Source: Amycolatopsis sp. CA-230715
GTDB taxonomy: Bacteria > Actinomycetota > Actinomycetes > Mycobacteriales > Pseudonocardiaceae
Assembly (NCBI RefSeq): GCF_018736145.1
Contig: NZ_CP059997.1
Span: 7,191,501 to 7,255,500 of the forward strand
Direction of reading: 5' to 3'
DNA length: 64,000 nt
Numbering within the stretch: position 1 is the first letter of the stretch; each line of letters opens with the position of its first letter. The notes under the pieces are model-generated. The model worked only from the letters and a program-made list of their open reading frames with translations. It had not been told where the DNA came from and searched no databases. A program made the position numbers and the translations under genes. Positions 14,991 to 23,494 of the stretch are shown piece by piece.

Positions 14991-16390
14991 CCGCACCGCT
15001 GATCGTGCTCGACGTCGTCGGCATGACACCGAAGCTGCTCGACCACATGCCGAACCTCGCCGCGCTGTCCGACTCGGGCTGGCGCGCCGAACTCGGCACC
15101 GTGCTGCCCGCGGTCACCTGCAGCGCCCAGTCCACCTTCCTCACCGGGCTCACCCCCGCCGAGCACGGGATCGTCGGCAACGGCTGGTACTTCCGCGATC
15201 TCGGCGAGGTCCACCTGTGGCGCCAGCACAACAAGCTCGTCGGCGGCGAGAAGGTGTGGGAGACCGCGCGCGCCCGGCTGCCCGGCCACACCGCGGCCAA
15301 CATCTGCTGGTGGTACGCGATGGGCGCGACCACCGAGTTCACCGTGACCCCGCGGCCGGTCTACCACGCCGACGGCCGCAAATCGCCGGACTGCTACGCG
15401 CGCCCGCCCGCGCTGCACGACAGCCTGACCGCGGAGCTGGGCCCGTTCCCGCTGTTCCAGTACTGGGGCCCGACCGCGTCCATCGCGTCGAGCCGCTGGA
15501 TCGTCGGCGCGGCCAAGCGCGTGCTGTGGGACCACCGCCCGGACCTGCTGCTCGTGTACCTGCCGCACCTCGACTACGACCTGCAGCGCTTCGGTCCCGA
15601 TTCGGCGCAGGCCGTCGCGGCGGCGAAGGCGCTCGACGCCGAGGTCGCGCCGCTGCTCGACCAGGCCCGCCGGGAAGGCGCGACGGTCGTGGCGCTGTCG
15701 GAGTACGGCATCACCGCCGCGAGCAAGCCCGTCGACATCAACCGCGCGCTGCGCGCGGAGGGACTGCTCGAGGTCTACGTCCAGGAGGGGATGGAGTACC
15801 TGGACCCGTGGACCTCGCGCGCCTTCGCCGTCGCCGATCACCAGGTGGCCCACGTGTACGTCGCCGACGAGGCGGACAGGGCGAAGGTGCGCGATCTCGT
15901 CGCCGGGCTCGCCGGTGTCGACGAGGTGCTCGACCGGTCGGGGCAGGCGCGGTACGGGCTCGATCACGAGCGCGCGGGGGAGCTGGTGGCCGTCGCCGAG
16001 CCCGATGCCTGGTTCACCTACTACTACTGGCTCGACGACGACCGCGCGCCGGATTTCGCCCGCGGCGTCGAGATCCACCGCAAGCCCGGGTACGACCCCG
16101 CCGAGCTGTTCTTCAACCCCGAAGACCCGCTGGCGAAGGCGAAAGCGGGCCTCAACCTGGTGAAGAAGAAGGCGGGCCTGCGGTACGCGATGAACGTCGT
16201 CCCACTCGATCCGCGGTGGGTTCGCGGTTCGCACGGGCGCCTGCCCGATGCCGCGGAAGACGGCCCGGTGCTGCTGTGCTCGTCCGAGCAGGGGGCGCCA
16301 CGGGATCGGATCGCCGCGACCGAGGTGCGCGACCTGCTGCTCGACCTCCAAGGGGTGCCGCGGAATGCGAAGGAGGGGCGCCGTCGTTAG
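14987..16390 (+). CDS. Alkaline phosphatase / nucleotide pyrophosphatase family protein of the Ebo operon
   Basis: This 467-aa protein has the type-I phosphodiesterase fold. The metal ligand is in LIVLDVVGMTP (Asp9). The probable Thr nucleophile lies in LPAVTCSAQSTFLTGLTPAEHGIVGNGWYF (Thr44, then His60). LLVYLPHLDYDLQRFGPDS holds a D-xxx-H-like site and VAVADHQVAHVYV a later His pair. No signal peptide is seen, so it should be cytoplasmic. It closes the operon, overlapping eboE by 4 bp. It may remove a phosphate from the cyclase/EboE-derived intermediate; this is inference. Confidence 0.8.
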   Translation: MTAPLIVLDVVGMTPKLLDHMPNLAALSDSGWRAELGTVLPAVTCSAQSTFLTGLTPAEHGIVGNGWYFRDLGEVHLWRQHNKLVGGEKVWETARARLPGHTAANICWWYAMGATTEFTVTPRPVYHADGRKSPDCYARPPALHDSLTAELGPFPLFQYWGPTASIASSRWIVGAAKRVLWDHRPDLLLVYLPHLDYDLQRFGPDSAQAVAAAKALDAEVAPLLDQARREGATVVALSEYGITAASKPVDINRALRAEGLLEVYVQEGMEYLDPWTSRAFAVADHQVAHVYVADEADRAKVRDLVAGLAGVDEVLDRSGQARYGLDHERAGELVAVAEPDAWFTYYYWLDDDRAPDFARGVEIHRKPGYDPAELFFNPEDPLAKAKAGLNLVKKKAGLRYAMNVVPLDPRWVRGSHGRLPDAAEDGPVLLCSSEQGAPRDRIAATEVRDLLLDLQGVPRNAKEGRRR

Positions 16391-16423
16391 CGTTGGTTGA
16401 CCGCTACGAACAGGAGCAACCGC

Positions 16424-16828
16424 ATGCTTTTCGGTGACGAACACGTCCGCCGGTACGAGGAGACCAACGGTGAGGTCGGCCACGACTGGGAGAAGGGCGC
16501 GCCGATCCTGGTGCTGACCACCAAGGGCCGCAAGACCGGTCAGGACCGCAAGTTCGCGCTGATCTACCAGGAGGTCGACGGCGACCACGTGATCGTGGCG
16601 TCGAAGGGCGGCGCCCCCGCGCATCCCGGCTGGTACCTCAACCTGCAGGAGGACCCCGAGGTCAAGGTGCAGGTCAAGGCGGACAAGTTCACCGCTCGCG
16701 CCCGCACCGCTTCCGGTGAGGAGCGGGCGAAGCTGTGGGAGAAGATGGCCGCGGTGTGGCCGGACTACAACGACTACCAGAAGAAGACCGACCGGGAGAT
16801 CCCCGTCGTCGTGCTCGAAAGGCAGTAG
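16424..16828 (+). CDS. Nitroreductase-family deazaflavin (F420)-dependent oxidoreductase
   Basis: The 134-aa protein has the Ddn-like pattern: HDWEKGAPILVLTTKGRKTGQDRKFALIYQEVDGDHVIVASKGGAPAHPGWYLNLQEDPEVKVQVKADKF. The KGRKTG and ASKGG..HPGWYLN motifs are those that bind coenzyme F420 in this family. The ATG at 16424 follows aggagc. It starts 33 bp after the Ebo operon and may be transcribed with it, although nothing shows a shared function. Confidence 0.9.
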   Translation: MLFGDEHVRRYEETNGEVGHDWEKGAPILVLTTKGRKTGQDRKFALIYQEVDGDHVIVASKGGAPAHPGWYLNLQEDPEVKVQVKADKFTARARTASGEERAKLWEKMAAVWPDYNDYQKKTDREIPVVVLERQ

Positions 16829-16891
16829 TTCCCGGCGGATTTCCGGGTTTTTCCGGGGTGCCTGCCCGAACCGGGCGCGGTCCGGTGTCGA

Positions 16892-17692
16892 ATGACCGGT
16901 GTGCTCTTACTTCGCCGGAAGACACCGCGCTGGATCGCGCTCGACCCGTCCGGGCGGGCCCCCGCCCCACTGACCCTGCGGGAGATGGCCGCCTTCGGGC
17001 GCCGGTTCCCGCGCGAGGGGCGCGGGTTCTTCTACGCGCTCGCGATCAACGCGATCTGGCCGCTGCTGGTGCTGTGCACCCGCTACCGGATGCGCGGAGG
17101 CGAGCACATCCCGGCCTCCGGCGGCGTGGTCGTGGTGAGCAACCACCTGTCGTTCGCCGACCCGACCACCCTCACCTCGTTCGTGCTCGGGTGCGGCCGG
17201 GTGCCCCGGTACCTGGCGAAGGCGAGCCTCTGGAAGGTGCCGCTGGTGCGCTCGATCGTGCGGTCGGGGCGGCACATCGCCGTGCACCGCGGCGCGGTGA
17301 CAGCGGGTGAGGCCTATCGCGACGCCGTCACGGCCGTTCGCGCGGGTGAATGCGTGGCGATCTTCCCCGAGGGCACCTTCTCCGATCACCCCGAAGCGTG
17401 GCCGATGCGGGGCAAGACGGGCGCCGCGCGGGTGGCGCTGGAGACGGGCGCGCCGGTGATCCCGGTGGCGAACTGGGGCACGCACCGGGTGCTGCCCGCG
17501 GGTGCGTGGCTGCCGAGGCCGCTGCCGGTGAAAACCGTCGATCTGATCGCGGGCCCGCCCGTCGACCTGCGGGACCTCGCGGCGTTGCCGTTGTCGAAGG
17601 AAGTGCTCGACGAGGCGACCGCGAGGATCATGGCGGCGGTGACCACCCTGCTGGGCGAAGCGCGTGGGGAGGCGCCGCCCGTCACCCGGTAG
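16892..17692 (+). CDS. 1-acyl-sn-glycerol-3-phosphate acyltransferase (PlsC-like)
   Basis: The 266-aa protein carries the acyltransferase motifs in order: NHLSFADPTT (HX4D catalytic site), a following Arg-rich helix, FPEGTFSDHPEAWPMRGKTGAARVALETGAPVIPVA (PEGT substrate site) and the final VIPVANWGTHRV. A hydrophobic segment (FFYALAINAIWPLLVLCT) before the first motif would anchor it to the membrane. It should transfer acyl groups to lysophosphatidate or a related acceptor in phospholipid synthesis. Confidence 0.88.
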   Translation: MTGVLLLRRKTPRWIALDPSGRAPAPLTLREMAAFGRRFPREGRGFFYALAINAIWPLLVLCTRYRMRGGEHIPASGGVVVVSNHLSFADPTTLTSFVLGCGRVPRYLAKASLWKVPLVRSIVRSGRHIAVHRGAVTAGEAYRDAVTAVRAGECVAIFPEGTFSDHPEAWPMRGKTGAARVALETGAPVIPVANWGTHRVLPAGAWLPRPLPVKTVDLIAGPPVDLRDLAALPLSKEVLDEATARIMAAVTTLLGEARGEAPPVTR

Positions 17693-17709
17693 AGGCATAG
17701 GCTGCCGGT

Positions 17710-19095
17710 ATGAGTGCACACTACGACGTTGTCGTCCTGGGCGCCGGAGTCGGCGGGTATGTCGCGGCGATCCGGGCTTCGCAGCTCGGCCTCTCGGCCG
17801 CCGTGGTCGAGGAGAAGTACTGGGGAGGCGTGTGCCTGAACGTCGGGTGCATCCCCTCGAAGGCGCTGCTGCGCAACGCCGAGATCGCCCACCTCGTGAA
17901 CAACGAGGCGAAGACGTTCGGCATGGAGATCGACGGCTCGGTCCGCTTCGACTACCGCGCCGCCTACGAGCGCAGCCGCTCGGTCGCCGACGGGCGCATC
18001 AAGGGCGTGCACTTCCTGATGAAGAAGAACAAGATCACCGAGTACTCCGGGCACGGCACCTTCGTCGACGCGAACACCCTCCGCGTGAATGACGAGACGA
18101 TCACGTTCGGCAACTGCGTCATCGCGACCGGTGCCACCACCAAGCTGCTGCCGGGAACCCAGCGCAGTGAGCGCGTGGTGACCTACGAAGAGCAGATCCT
18201 GTCGAGCGAACTTCCCGGCAGCATCGTCATCGCGGGCGCCGGCGCGATCGGCGTCGAGTTCGCGTACGTGCTGCACAACTACGGCGTGAAGGTCACCATC
18301 GTCGAGTTCCTCGACCGGATGGTCCCGCTGGAGGACCCCGAGGTTTCGAAGGAACTGGCGCGGCGCTACCGCAAGCTCGGCATCGAGGTGCTCACCTCGA
18401 CCCGCGTCGACTCGATCGACGACTCCGGCCCGCAGGTCCGCGTGACCGTCTCGAAGGACGGCCAGCAGCAGGTGCTGGAGGCGGACAAAGTGCTGCAGGC
18501 CATCGGTTTCCAGCCGCGCGTCGAGGGCTACGGCCTGGAGAACACCGGTGTCGAACTGACCGAGCGCGGCGCGATCGCGATCGACGGCCGCGGGCGCACG
18601 AACGTGCCACACATCTTCGCGATCGGCGACGTCACCGCGAAGCTCATGCTCGCCCACGCCGCCGAGTCCATGGGCGTCGTCGCGGCCGAAACCATCGGCG
18701 GCGCGGAAACCATGGAACTCGACTTCCCGATGATCCCGCGCGCCACCTACTGCCAGCCGCAGATCGCGAGCTTCGGGTGGACCGAAGAACAGGCCCGCGA
18801 AAAGGGCTACGACGTCCAGGTCGCCAAGTTCCCCTTCACCGCCAACGGAAAAGCCCACGGCCTCGCCGACGCAGGCGGCTTCGTCAAAATCCTCAGCGAC
18901 GCGAAGTACGGCGAACTGCTCGGCGCGCACCTGATCGGCCCCGACGTGACCGAGCTTTTGCCGCAGCTCACTTTGGCCCAGCAATGGGATTTGACCGTGA
19001 ACGAAGTCTCCCGGAACGTCCACGCCCACCCGACCCTGGGCGAAGCCGTCAAGGAAGCCATCCACGGGCTTGCCGGTCACATGATCAACATGTAG
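17710..19095 (+). CDS. lpdA: Dihydrolipoyl dehydrogenase
   Basis: The product is 461 aa. The FAD-binding GAGVGGYVAAIRASQLGLSAAVVEEKYWGGVCLNVGCIPSKALL includes the redox-active C-x4-C pair. The NAD domain is IVIAGAGAIGVEFAYVLHNYGVKVTIVEFLDRMVP. The second FAD motif is VPHIFAIGDVTAKLMLAHAA, and the C-terminal active-site AHPTLGEAVKEA holds the His-Glu dyad. It is the E3 component used by pyruvate and 2-oxoglutarate dehydrogenase complexes. Gene length and motifs are complete. Confidence 0.95.
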   Translation: MSAHYDVVVLGAGVGGYVAAIRASQLGLSAAVVEEKYWGGVCLNVGCIPSKALLRNAEIAHLVNNEAKTFGMEIDGSVRFDYRAAYERSRSVADGRIKGVHFLMKKNKITEYSGHGTFVDANTLRVNDETITFGNCVIATGATTKLLPGTQRSERVVTYEEQILSSELPGSIVIAGAGAIGVEFAYVLHNYGVKVTIVEFLDRMVPLEDPEVSKELARRYRKLGIEVLTSTRVDSIDDSGPQVRVTVSKDGQQQVLEADKVLQAIGFQPRVEGYGLENTGVELTERGAIAIDGRGRTNVPHIFAIGDVTAKLMLAHAAESMGVVAAETIGGAETMELDFPMIPRATYCQPQIASFGWTEEQAREKGYDVQVAKFPFTANGKAHGLADAGGFVKILSDAKYGELLGAHLIGPDVTELLPQLTLAQQWDLTVNEVSRNVHAHPTLGEAVKEAIHGLAGHMINM

Positions 19096-19116
19096 TCGTC
19101 TTGTTGCTGTCGCGTT

Positions 19117-19151
19117 TTGAGCGCCCCAAAAGTGGCTTTCGGGGCGCTCAA
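19117..19151. repeat. Intergenic hairpin after lpdA (terminator or dispersed repeat)
   Basis: The arms ttgagcgcccc (19117-19127) and ggggcgctcaa (19141-19151) pair perfectly. An inner aaag/cttt pairing around tgg extends the stem. It lies 21 bp after the lpdA stop and can act as a terminator. Elements of this look are common between genes in related genomes, but I cannot test copy number here. Confidence 0.5.
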
Positions 19152-19229
19152 GTCCCTAAAAGTCACAGTGGCGTGAACGGGACCCCTGCGCGAAAGCGGA
19201 ACGGTGCGCAGGGGCAACGAGAAAGTGCG

Positions 19230-20597
19230 TCAGCGCTCGTTCGTGCGCCGTCGGAGCGTGTAGGCGGTGGCGATCGCGCCCAGCAAGGCAGCGGCCGCGG
19301 CGGCGCCGATGCCCGCGTGGTACCCCGTGATGCTGCCGCCGACGCCGGGAGTGGTTGCCGCGGCGGCGATCGCGGTGACCACGGCGACGCCGAGTCCGGC
19401 GCCGATCTGCTGCATGGTGATGTTGAACGCGCCCGCCACGCCGTGGCGTTCGGGGGCGACGCCGGTCAGCGACGCGACCGTCATGGTGGTGAACACGAAC
19501 CCCTGGCCGACGGACATGAGCACGATGCCGGGCAGCAGGCCCGTCCAGTAGCCGGTACCGGTGCCGGTCATGAGCCACGTCGCCACCCCGACCGTCATGA
19601 GTAGCAGGCCGCCGGTGAGCAGCCATCGCATGCCGACTTTGGGGAGCAGCGCGGCGGCGGCGCGGGCGCTGAGGATCACCGTCGCGCTCATCGGCACGAT
19701 CGCCAGGCCCGAGGCCATCGGGCTGTAGGACAAGACGTTCTGTAGGTAGAGCGGCGCGAAGTACAGCAAGCCGTTGAGCGCGGTGAAGAACACCAGCCCG
19801 GCCGCGGTGGCCGCCCGGACGGGCGCGCCGGTGAGGATGGCCAGTGGTAGCAACGGTTCTCGCGCCATTCTTTCTCGCACTACGAATCCGGTCAGCAGTA
19901 CCAGTCCGATGAGGACGAAGACGAGTGTCGAGCCGACGCCGAGTACGAGCGCGATCAGGCCGGTCGAAACCAGGAGGCCGCCGGGCAGGTCGAGGCTTTG
20001 CCGAGGCAGCTGAGGTGCCGGGGGCAGGAGCACCGGTGCTACTGCGGTCACCAGTAGCGCGACCGCGGCCAGCACCCCGAACACGCTGCGCCACCCGGCC
20101 AACTCGGTGAGCACACCGCCGAGGACGAGGCCGCCGCCGAAACTTCCCGCGCCGACGGCGGTGTACACGCTCACTGCCTTCGCCCGGCGTGCCGGGTCGG
20201 GGAACACTTCGGGGATGAGCGCCAGCGCCGGTGGGCCGCACACCGCCGCGCCGGTTCCCTGGAGCAGGCGCGCGATCAGCAACAGCGCGCCGGTCGGTGC
20301 CGCCGCGGCGCCCGCCGAACCCACCGCGTAGATCGCGACTCCCGCGACGAACACGCGGCGCCTGCCGAGCACGTCGGCCAGCCTGCCGCCGGGAAGCAGG
20401 AAACCGGCGAACGCGACGGCGTACAGGGTCATCACCCACGGCAGCGCGCCATCGCCCATGCCGAGATCGGCGCCGATCACCGGCAACGCGGTGTTCACCA
20501 CCGCGATGCCCATCACGTCGAGCCCGACGGCGGAGGCGAGCACGATCAGCGCGAGCCAGGGGCGCGGCGGCGTTTCGCGGCGACGGGTGGTGGTCAC
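19230..20597 (-). CDS. MFS (DHA2-type) multidrug exporter
   Basis: The product is about 455 aa with 14 hydrophobic segments, as in the drug:H+ antiporter-2 group. Motif A-like GFLLPGGRLADVLGRRRVF follows the second helix, and LLQGTGAAVCGPPALALI matches motif C-like segments. I chose the GTG at 20597 because gaaggagcg lies just before it; longer in-frame starts are unlikely. It is divergent from a LysR regulator, with a palindrome between them, so it is probably induced by a compound sensed by that regulator. Confidence 0.85.
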   Translation of the reverse strand: MTTTRRRETPPRPWLALIVLASAVGLDVMGIAVVNTALPVIGADLGMGDGALPWVMTLYAVAFAGFLLPGGRLADVLGRRRVFVAGVAIYAVGSAGAAAAPTGALLLIARLLQGTGAAVCGPPALALIPEVFPDPARRAKAVSVYTAVGAGSFGGGLVLGGVLTELAGWRSVFGVLAAVALLVTAVAPVLLPPAPQLPRQSLDLPGGLLVSTGLIALVLGVGSTLVFVLIGLVLLTGFVVRERMAREPLLPLAILTGAPVRAATAAGLVFFTALNGLLYFAPLYLQNVLSYSPMASGLAIVPMSATVILSARAAAALLPKVGMRWLLTGGLLLMTVGVATWLMTGTGTGYWTGLLPGIVLMSVGQGFVFTTMTVASLTGVAPERHGVAGAFNITMQQIGAGLGVAVVTAIAAAATTPGVGGSITGYHAGIGAAAAAALLGAIATAYTLRRRTNER

Positions 20598-20679
20598 GGA
20601 GCGCTCCTTCGGGGTCGTCGTTCGACACCAACCGTCGCCGTGCAGACCCCGCGCCGTCCAAGATTTCCGGTGCACCGCC

Positions 20680-20698
20680 CGATAGACGGCGTCTATCG
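20680..20698. promoter_or_regulatory. LysR operator between MFS and LysR genes
   Basis: An 8-bp inverted repeat, cgatagac (20680-20687) and gtctatcg (20691-20698), is spaced by ggc. It lies 8 bp before the LysR start, and its ATAG/CTAT arms have the T-N11-A character of LysR boxes. Confidence 0.5.
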
Positions 20699-20706
20699 TC
20701 GACGGC

Positions 20707-21591
20707 GTGGAGATCCGGGAACTGCGCTACTTCGTCGCGGTGTGCCGCGAACGCCATTTCGGGCGCGCGGCCGAGGCGCTGTACATCAGCCAGCCCTCCC
20801 TCAGCCACGCGATCAAGAAGCTGGAAACGCGGCTCGGCGTGCGCCTGCTCGACCGGCACGCCCGCGGCGTCGACCTCACCCCGGCCGGTGCCGATCTGCT
20901 GGCCGAGGCGCACAAGGTGCTGCTCGCCGTCGACAGGGCGGCCGCGGCGGTCGGCAAGCACCGCACCGGGAAGGCCGGGACGCTGCGGCTCGGCTTCCAG
21001 GCATCGGGCGCGGGGGCCTTGCTCACCGAGATCCGGGCCGCGTTCCAGCGCGACCACCCCGAGGTGACCGTGGTCCCGCGGCGTTACGACTGGGGCCAGG
21101 AGGTCGACGCGTTGCGTGCGCGCGAGATCGACATCGCGGTGGTGTGGCAGCCGCAGGACCTGCACGGGCTCGAAAGCCTGCCGCTCACCACCGAGGACCG
21201 CTACCTCGGACTGCCCGCGGCGCACCCGCTCGCCACGCGAACCTCACTGTCCATAATGGACGCCAAAGAGGTGCCGCTGACCTGGACGAGGCAGGCCCCG
21301 CCAGCCTGGGTCTCGTGGTGGGCGGTCAATCCTCGCCCGGACGGCAGCCATCCGGTCTGCGGCGCCGAAAACCGCAACGTCGAAGAGCAGCTCGAAAACG
21401 TGGCCTCCGGCGCGGGAGCCGCGATCAGCCCCGCCAGCATGACCACCTACTACTCGCGTCCGGACATCCGCTGGGTCCGGTTGCACGACGTCGAACCGCT
21501 GCGCATCGATCTCGCGTGGCATCCCGGCGAGCGCGATCCGCTCGTGGCCGAATTCGTGGAGGCGGCGCGTGCCGGGTGCTCGACCCGGTAG
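20707..21591 (+). CDS. LysR family transcriptional regulator
   Basis: The 294-aa protein opens with the LysR helix-turn-helix (MEIRELRYFVAVCRERHFGRAAEALYISQPSLSHAIKKLETRLGVRLLDRHARGVDLTPAG). A co-inducer domain follows (LRLGFQASGAGALLTEIRAAFQRDHPEVTV). The start is GTG. It is divergent from the MFS exporter, which it probably controls. The effector is not predictable. Confidence 0.88.
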   Translation: MEIRELRYFVAVCRERHFGRAAEALYISQPSLSHAIKKLETRLGVRLLDRHARGVDLTPAGADLLAEAHKVLLAVDRAAAAVGKHRTGKAGTLRLGFQASGAGALLTEIRAAFQRDHPEVTVVPRRYDWGQEVDALRAREIDIAVVWQPQDLHGLESLPLTTEDRYLGLPAAHPLATRTSLSIMDAKEVPLTWTRQAPPAWVSWWAVNPRPDGSHPVCGAENRNVEEQLENVASGAGAAISPASMTTYYSRPDIRWVRLHDVEPLRIDLAWHPGERDPLVAEFVEAARAGCSTR

Positions 21592-21661
21592 GGGTGGTGG
21601 CTCGCCGGGCCGGGCCGGGGCAGGATGGGGCTTGACCGATACACCTGGCTTGAGGAGTGAA

Positions 21662-22945
21662 ATGACCGCGATCGCACGCGTCGTCGGACGGCAGGTCCTG
21701 GACAGCCGCGGCAACCCGACCGTCGAGGTCGACGTGGAGTTGGCGGACGGTTCGGTCGGCCGCGCCGCAGTGCCCTCGGGCGCGTCGACCGGGACCAACG
21801 AGGCGGTCGAACTGCGCGACGGTGACAAGAGCAAGTACCACGGCAAGGGGGTCCGCAAGGCCGTCGCCGCGGTGAACGGGGAGATCGCCGACGCGGTCAG
21901 GGGCGTCGAGGCCGAGGAACAGGCCGTCGTCGACCGGACGATGATCGAGCTGGACGGCACCCCGAACAAGGCGAGGCTCGGGGCCAACGCCACGCTCGGT
22001 GTTTCGCTCGCGGTGGCCAAGGCGGCCGCGGCGGCGCACCGCCAGCCGCTGTACCGCTACGTCGGCGGCGTGTTCGCGCACGTGCTGCCGATGCCGATGA
22101 TGAACATCATCAACGGCGGCGCGCATGCCGACAACGCCATCGACTTCCAGGAGTTCATGATCGCGCCGGTCGGCGCGGAGAACTTCGAGGAGGCCGTGCG
22201 GGTGGGCTCCGAGGTGTTCCACACGCTGCGCAAGACGCTGCACGAGGCGGGCCACAACATCAACGTCGGCGACGAGGGCGGGTTCGCGCCCAACCTGAGC
22301 TCCGCGGACGAAGCGCTGGAATTCGTGGTCGGGGCGATCGAGAAGTCCGGCTACACCCCCGGCGAGGACGTGGCGCTGCTGCTGGACCCCGCGGCTTCGG
22401 AGTTCTACGCCGACGGCGTGTACGACTACCAGGGCGAAGGGCGCAAGCGGTCGGTCGAGGAGCACGTCGGCTACCTGACCGAGCTGGTCGGCAAGTTTCC
22501 GATCGTCTCGATCGAGGACGCGATGGCGCAGGACGACTTCGACGGCTGGAAGCAGATCACCGACGCCATCGGCGACCGTTGCCAGCTGGTCGGCGACGAC
22601 GTGTTCTGCACCAACGTCGAGCTGCTGCGCAAGGGCATCGACCTCGGCATCGGCAACTCGATCCTGGTCAAGGTGAACCAGATCGGCACGCTCACCGAGA
22701 CGCTGCTGACCGTGGAAACCGCCTTCAAGGCCGGTTATTCGGTGGTCATGTCGCACCGCTCCGGTGAGACCGAGGACTCCACCATCGCCGATCTCGCGGT
22801 GGCGGTGAACAGCGGGCAGATCAAGACCGGTTCGCTGTCCCGCTCCGACCGCACGGCCAAGTACAACCAGCTGATCCGCATTGAGCAGGAGCTGGGTGCG
22901 CAGGCCGAGTACGCGGGCGCCCGCGCGCTCAGCGGTCGTCGCTGA
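21662..22945 (+). CDS. eno: Enolase
   Basis: The 427-aa protein is full length. The motifs are VLDSRGNPTVEVDV, SGASTGTNEAVELRD, the substrate-site NVGDEGGFAPNL, the metal-binding LLDPAASEFY and SIEDAMAQDD, the catalytic-region ILVKVNQIGTLTET and the signature SHRSGETEDSTIADLAVAV. It interconverts 2-phosphoglycerate and phosphoenolpyruvate in glycolysis. The ATG follows gaggagtga. A strong hairpin follows the gene. Confidence 0.97.
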   Translation: MTAIARVVGRQVLDSRGNPTVEVDVELADGSVGRAAVPSGASTGTNEAVELRDGDKSKYHGKGVRKAVAAVNGEIADAVRGVEAEEQAVVDRTMIELDGTPNKARLGANATLGVSLAVAKAAAAAHRQPLYRYVGGVFAHVLPMPMMNIINGGAHADNAIDFQEFMIAPVGAENFEEAVRVGSEVFHTLRKTLHEAGHNINVGDEGGFAPNLSSADEALEFVVGAIEKSGYTPGEDVALLLDPAASEFYADGVYDYQGEGRKRSVEEHVGYLTELVGKFPIVSIEDAMAQDDFDGWKQITDAIGDRCQLVGDDVFCTNVELLRKGIDLGIGNSILVKVNQIGTLTETLLTVETAFKAGYSVVMSHRSGETEDSTIADLAVAVNSGQIKTGSLSRSDRTAKYNQLIRIEQELGAQAEYAGARALSGRR

Positions 22946-22950
22946 CGGCG

Positions 22951-22989
22951 AGCGAGGGGATCCGCCGAGGACCGGCGGATCCCCTCGCT
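22951..22989. terminator. Bidirectional terminator between eno and the convergent GNAT gene
   Basis: A perfect 17-bp stem (22951-22967 with 22973-22989) with a 5-base loop lies between the convergent stops. It can serve both strands. Confidence 0.7.
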
Positions 22990-23482
22990 AGAGCGGGCAG
23001 TACATGACGTGGAGGCCGACCCTGCCCAGTGTCGGGTGCTCGAACGCGCCGGGCACGGTGCCGACGATGTGAAAACCCAGGCGCTCGTACACTTTCACAG
23101 CGCCCACATTGGACTCGGTGACGGCGTTGAACTGCATTCCGGCGTAGCCGCGGGAGCGGGCCCAGTCGAGGGCGTCAGCGCACAGCGTGCTGCCGACGCC
23201 GCGTCCGCGCGCGTCGGCGGCGACCATGAAGCTCGCGGTCGAGATGTGCGAACCGGGACCGGGGCGGTTCGGGCCCATCTTCGCGGTGCCGAGCACCTCT
23301 TCACCGTCCACGGCGACAACGGTGCGGCCCGGCGGGCTCTCGATCCAGATCTCGCGGGCGTCCTCGGCCGTCAGGTCCGGGTCGTAGGTGTAGGTGTCCC
23401 GCGCCTGCACGACCTCGCGCACGATCGGCCACACCCGCGGCCAGTCGGCGTCGGTGAACTCCCTGATCTCCACGGCAGGCAC
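22988..23482 (-). CDS. GNAT family N-acetyltransferase
   Basis: The 164-aa protein shows the GNAT acetyl-CoA motif (AARGRGVGSTLCADALDWARSRGYAGMQFNAV, with R/Q-x-x-G-x-G/A) and a C-terminal KVYERLGFHIVGTVPGAF typical of the phosphinothricin/amine acetyltransferase group. The acceptor is unknown. It is convergent with enolase across a shared terminator. Confidence 0.85.
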   Translation of the reverse strand: MPAVEIREFTDADWPRVWPIVREVVQARDTYTYDPDLTAEDAREIWIESPPGRTVVAVDGEEVLGTAKMGPNRPGPGSHISTASFMVAADARGRGVGSTLCADALDWARSRGYAGMQFNAVTESNVGAVKVYERLGFHIVGTVPGAFEHPTLGRVGLHVMYCPL

Positions 23483-23494
23483 CTTAACAGCGCG

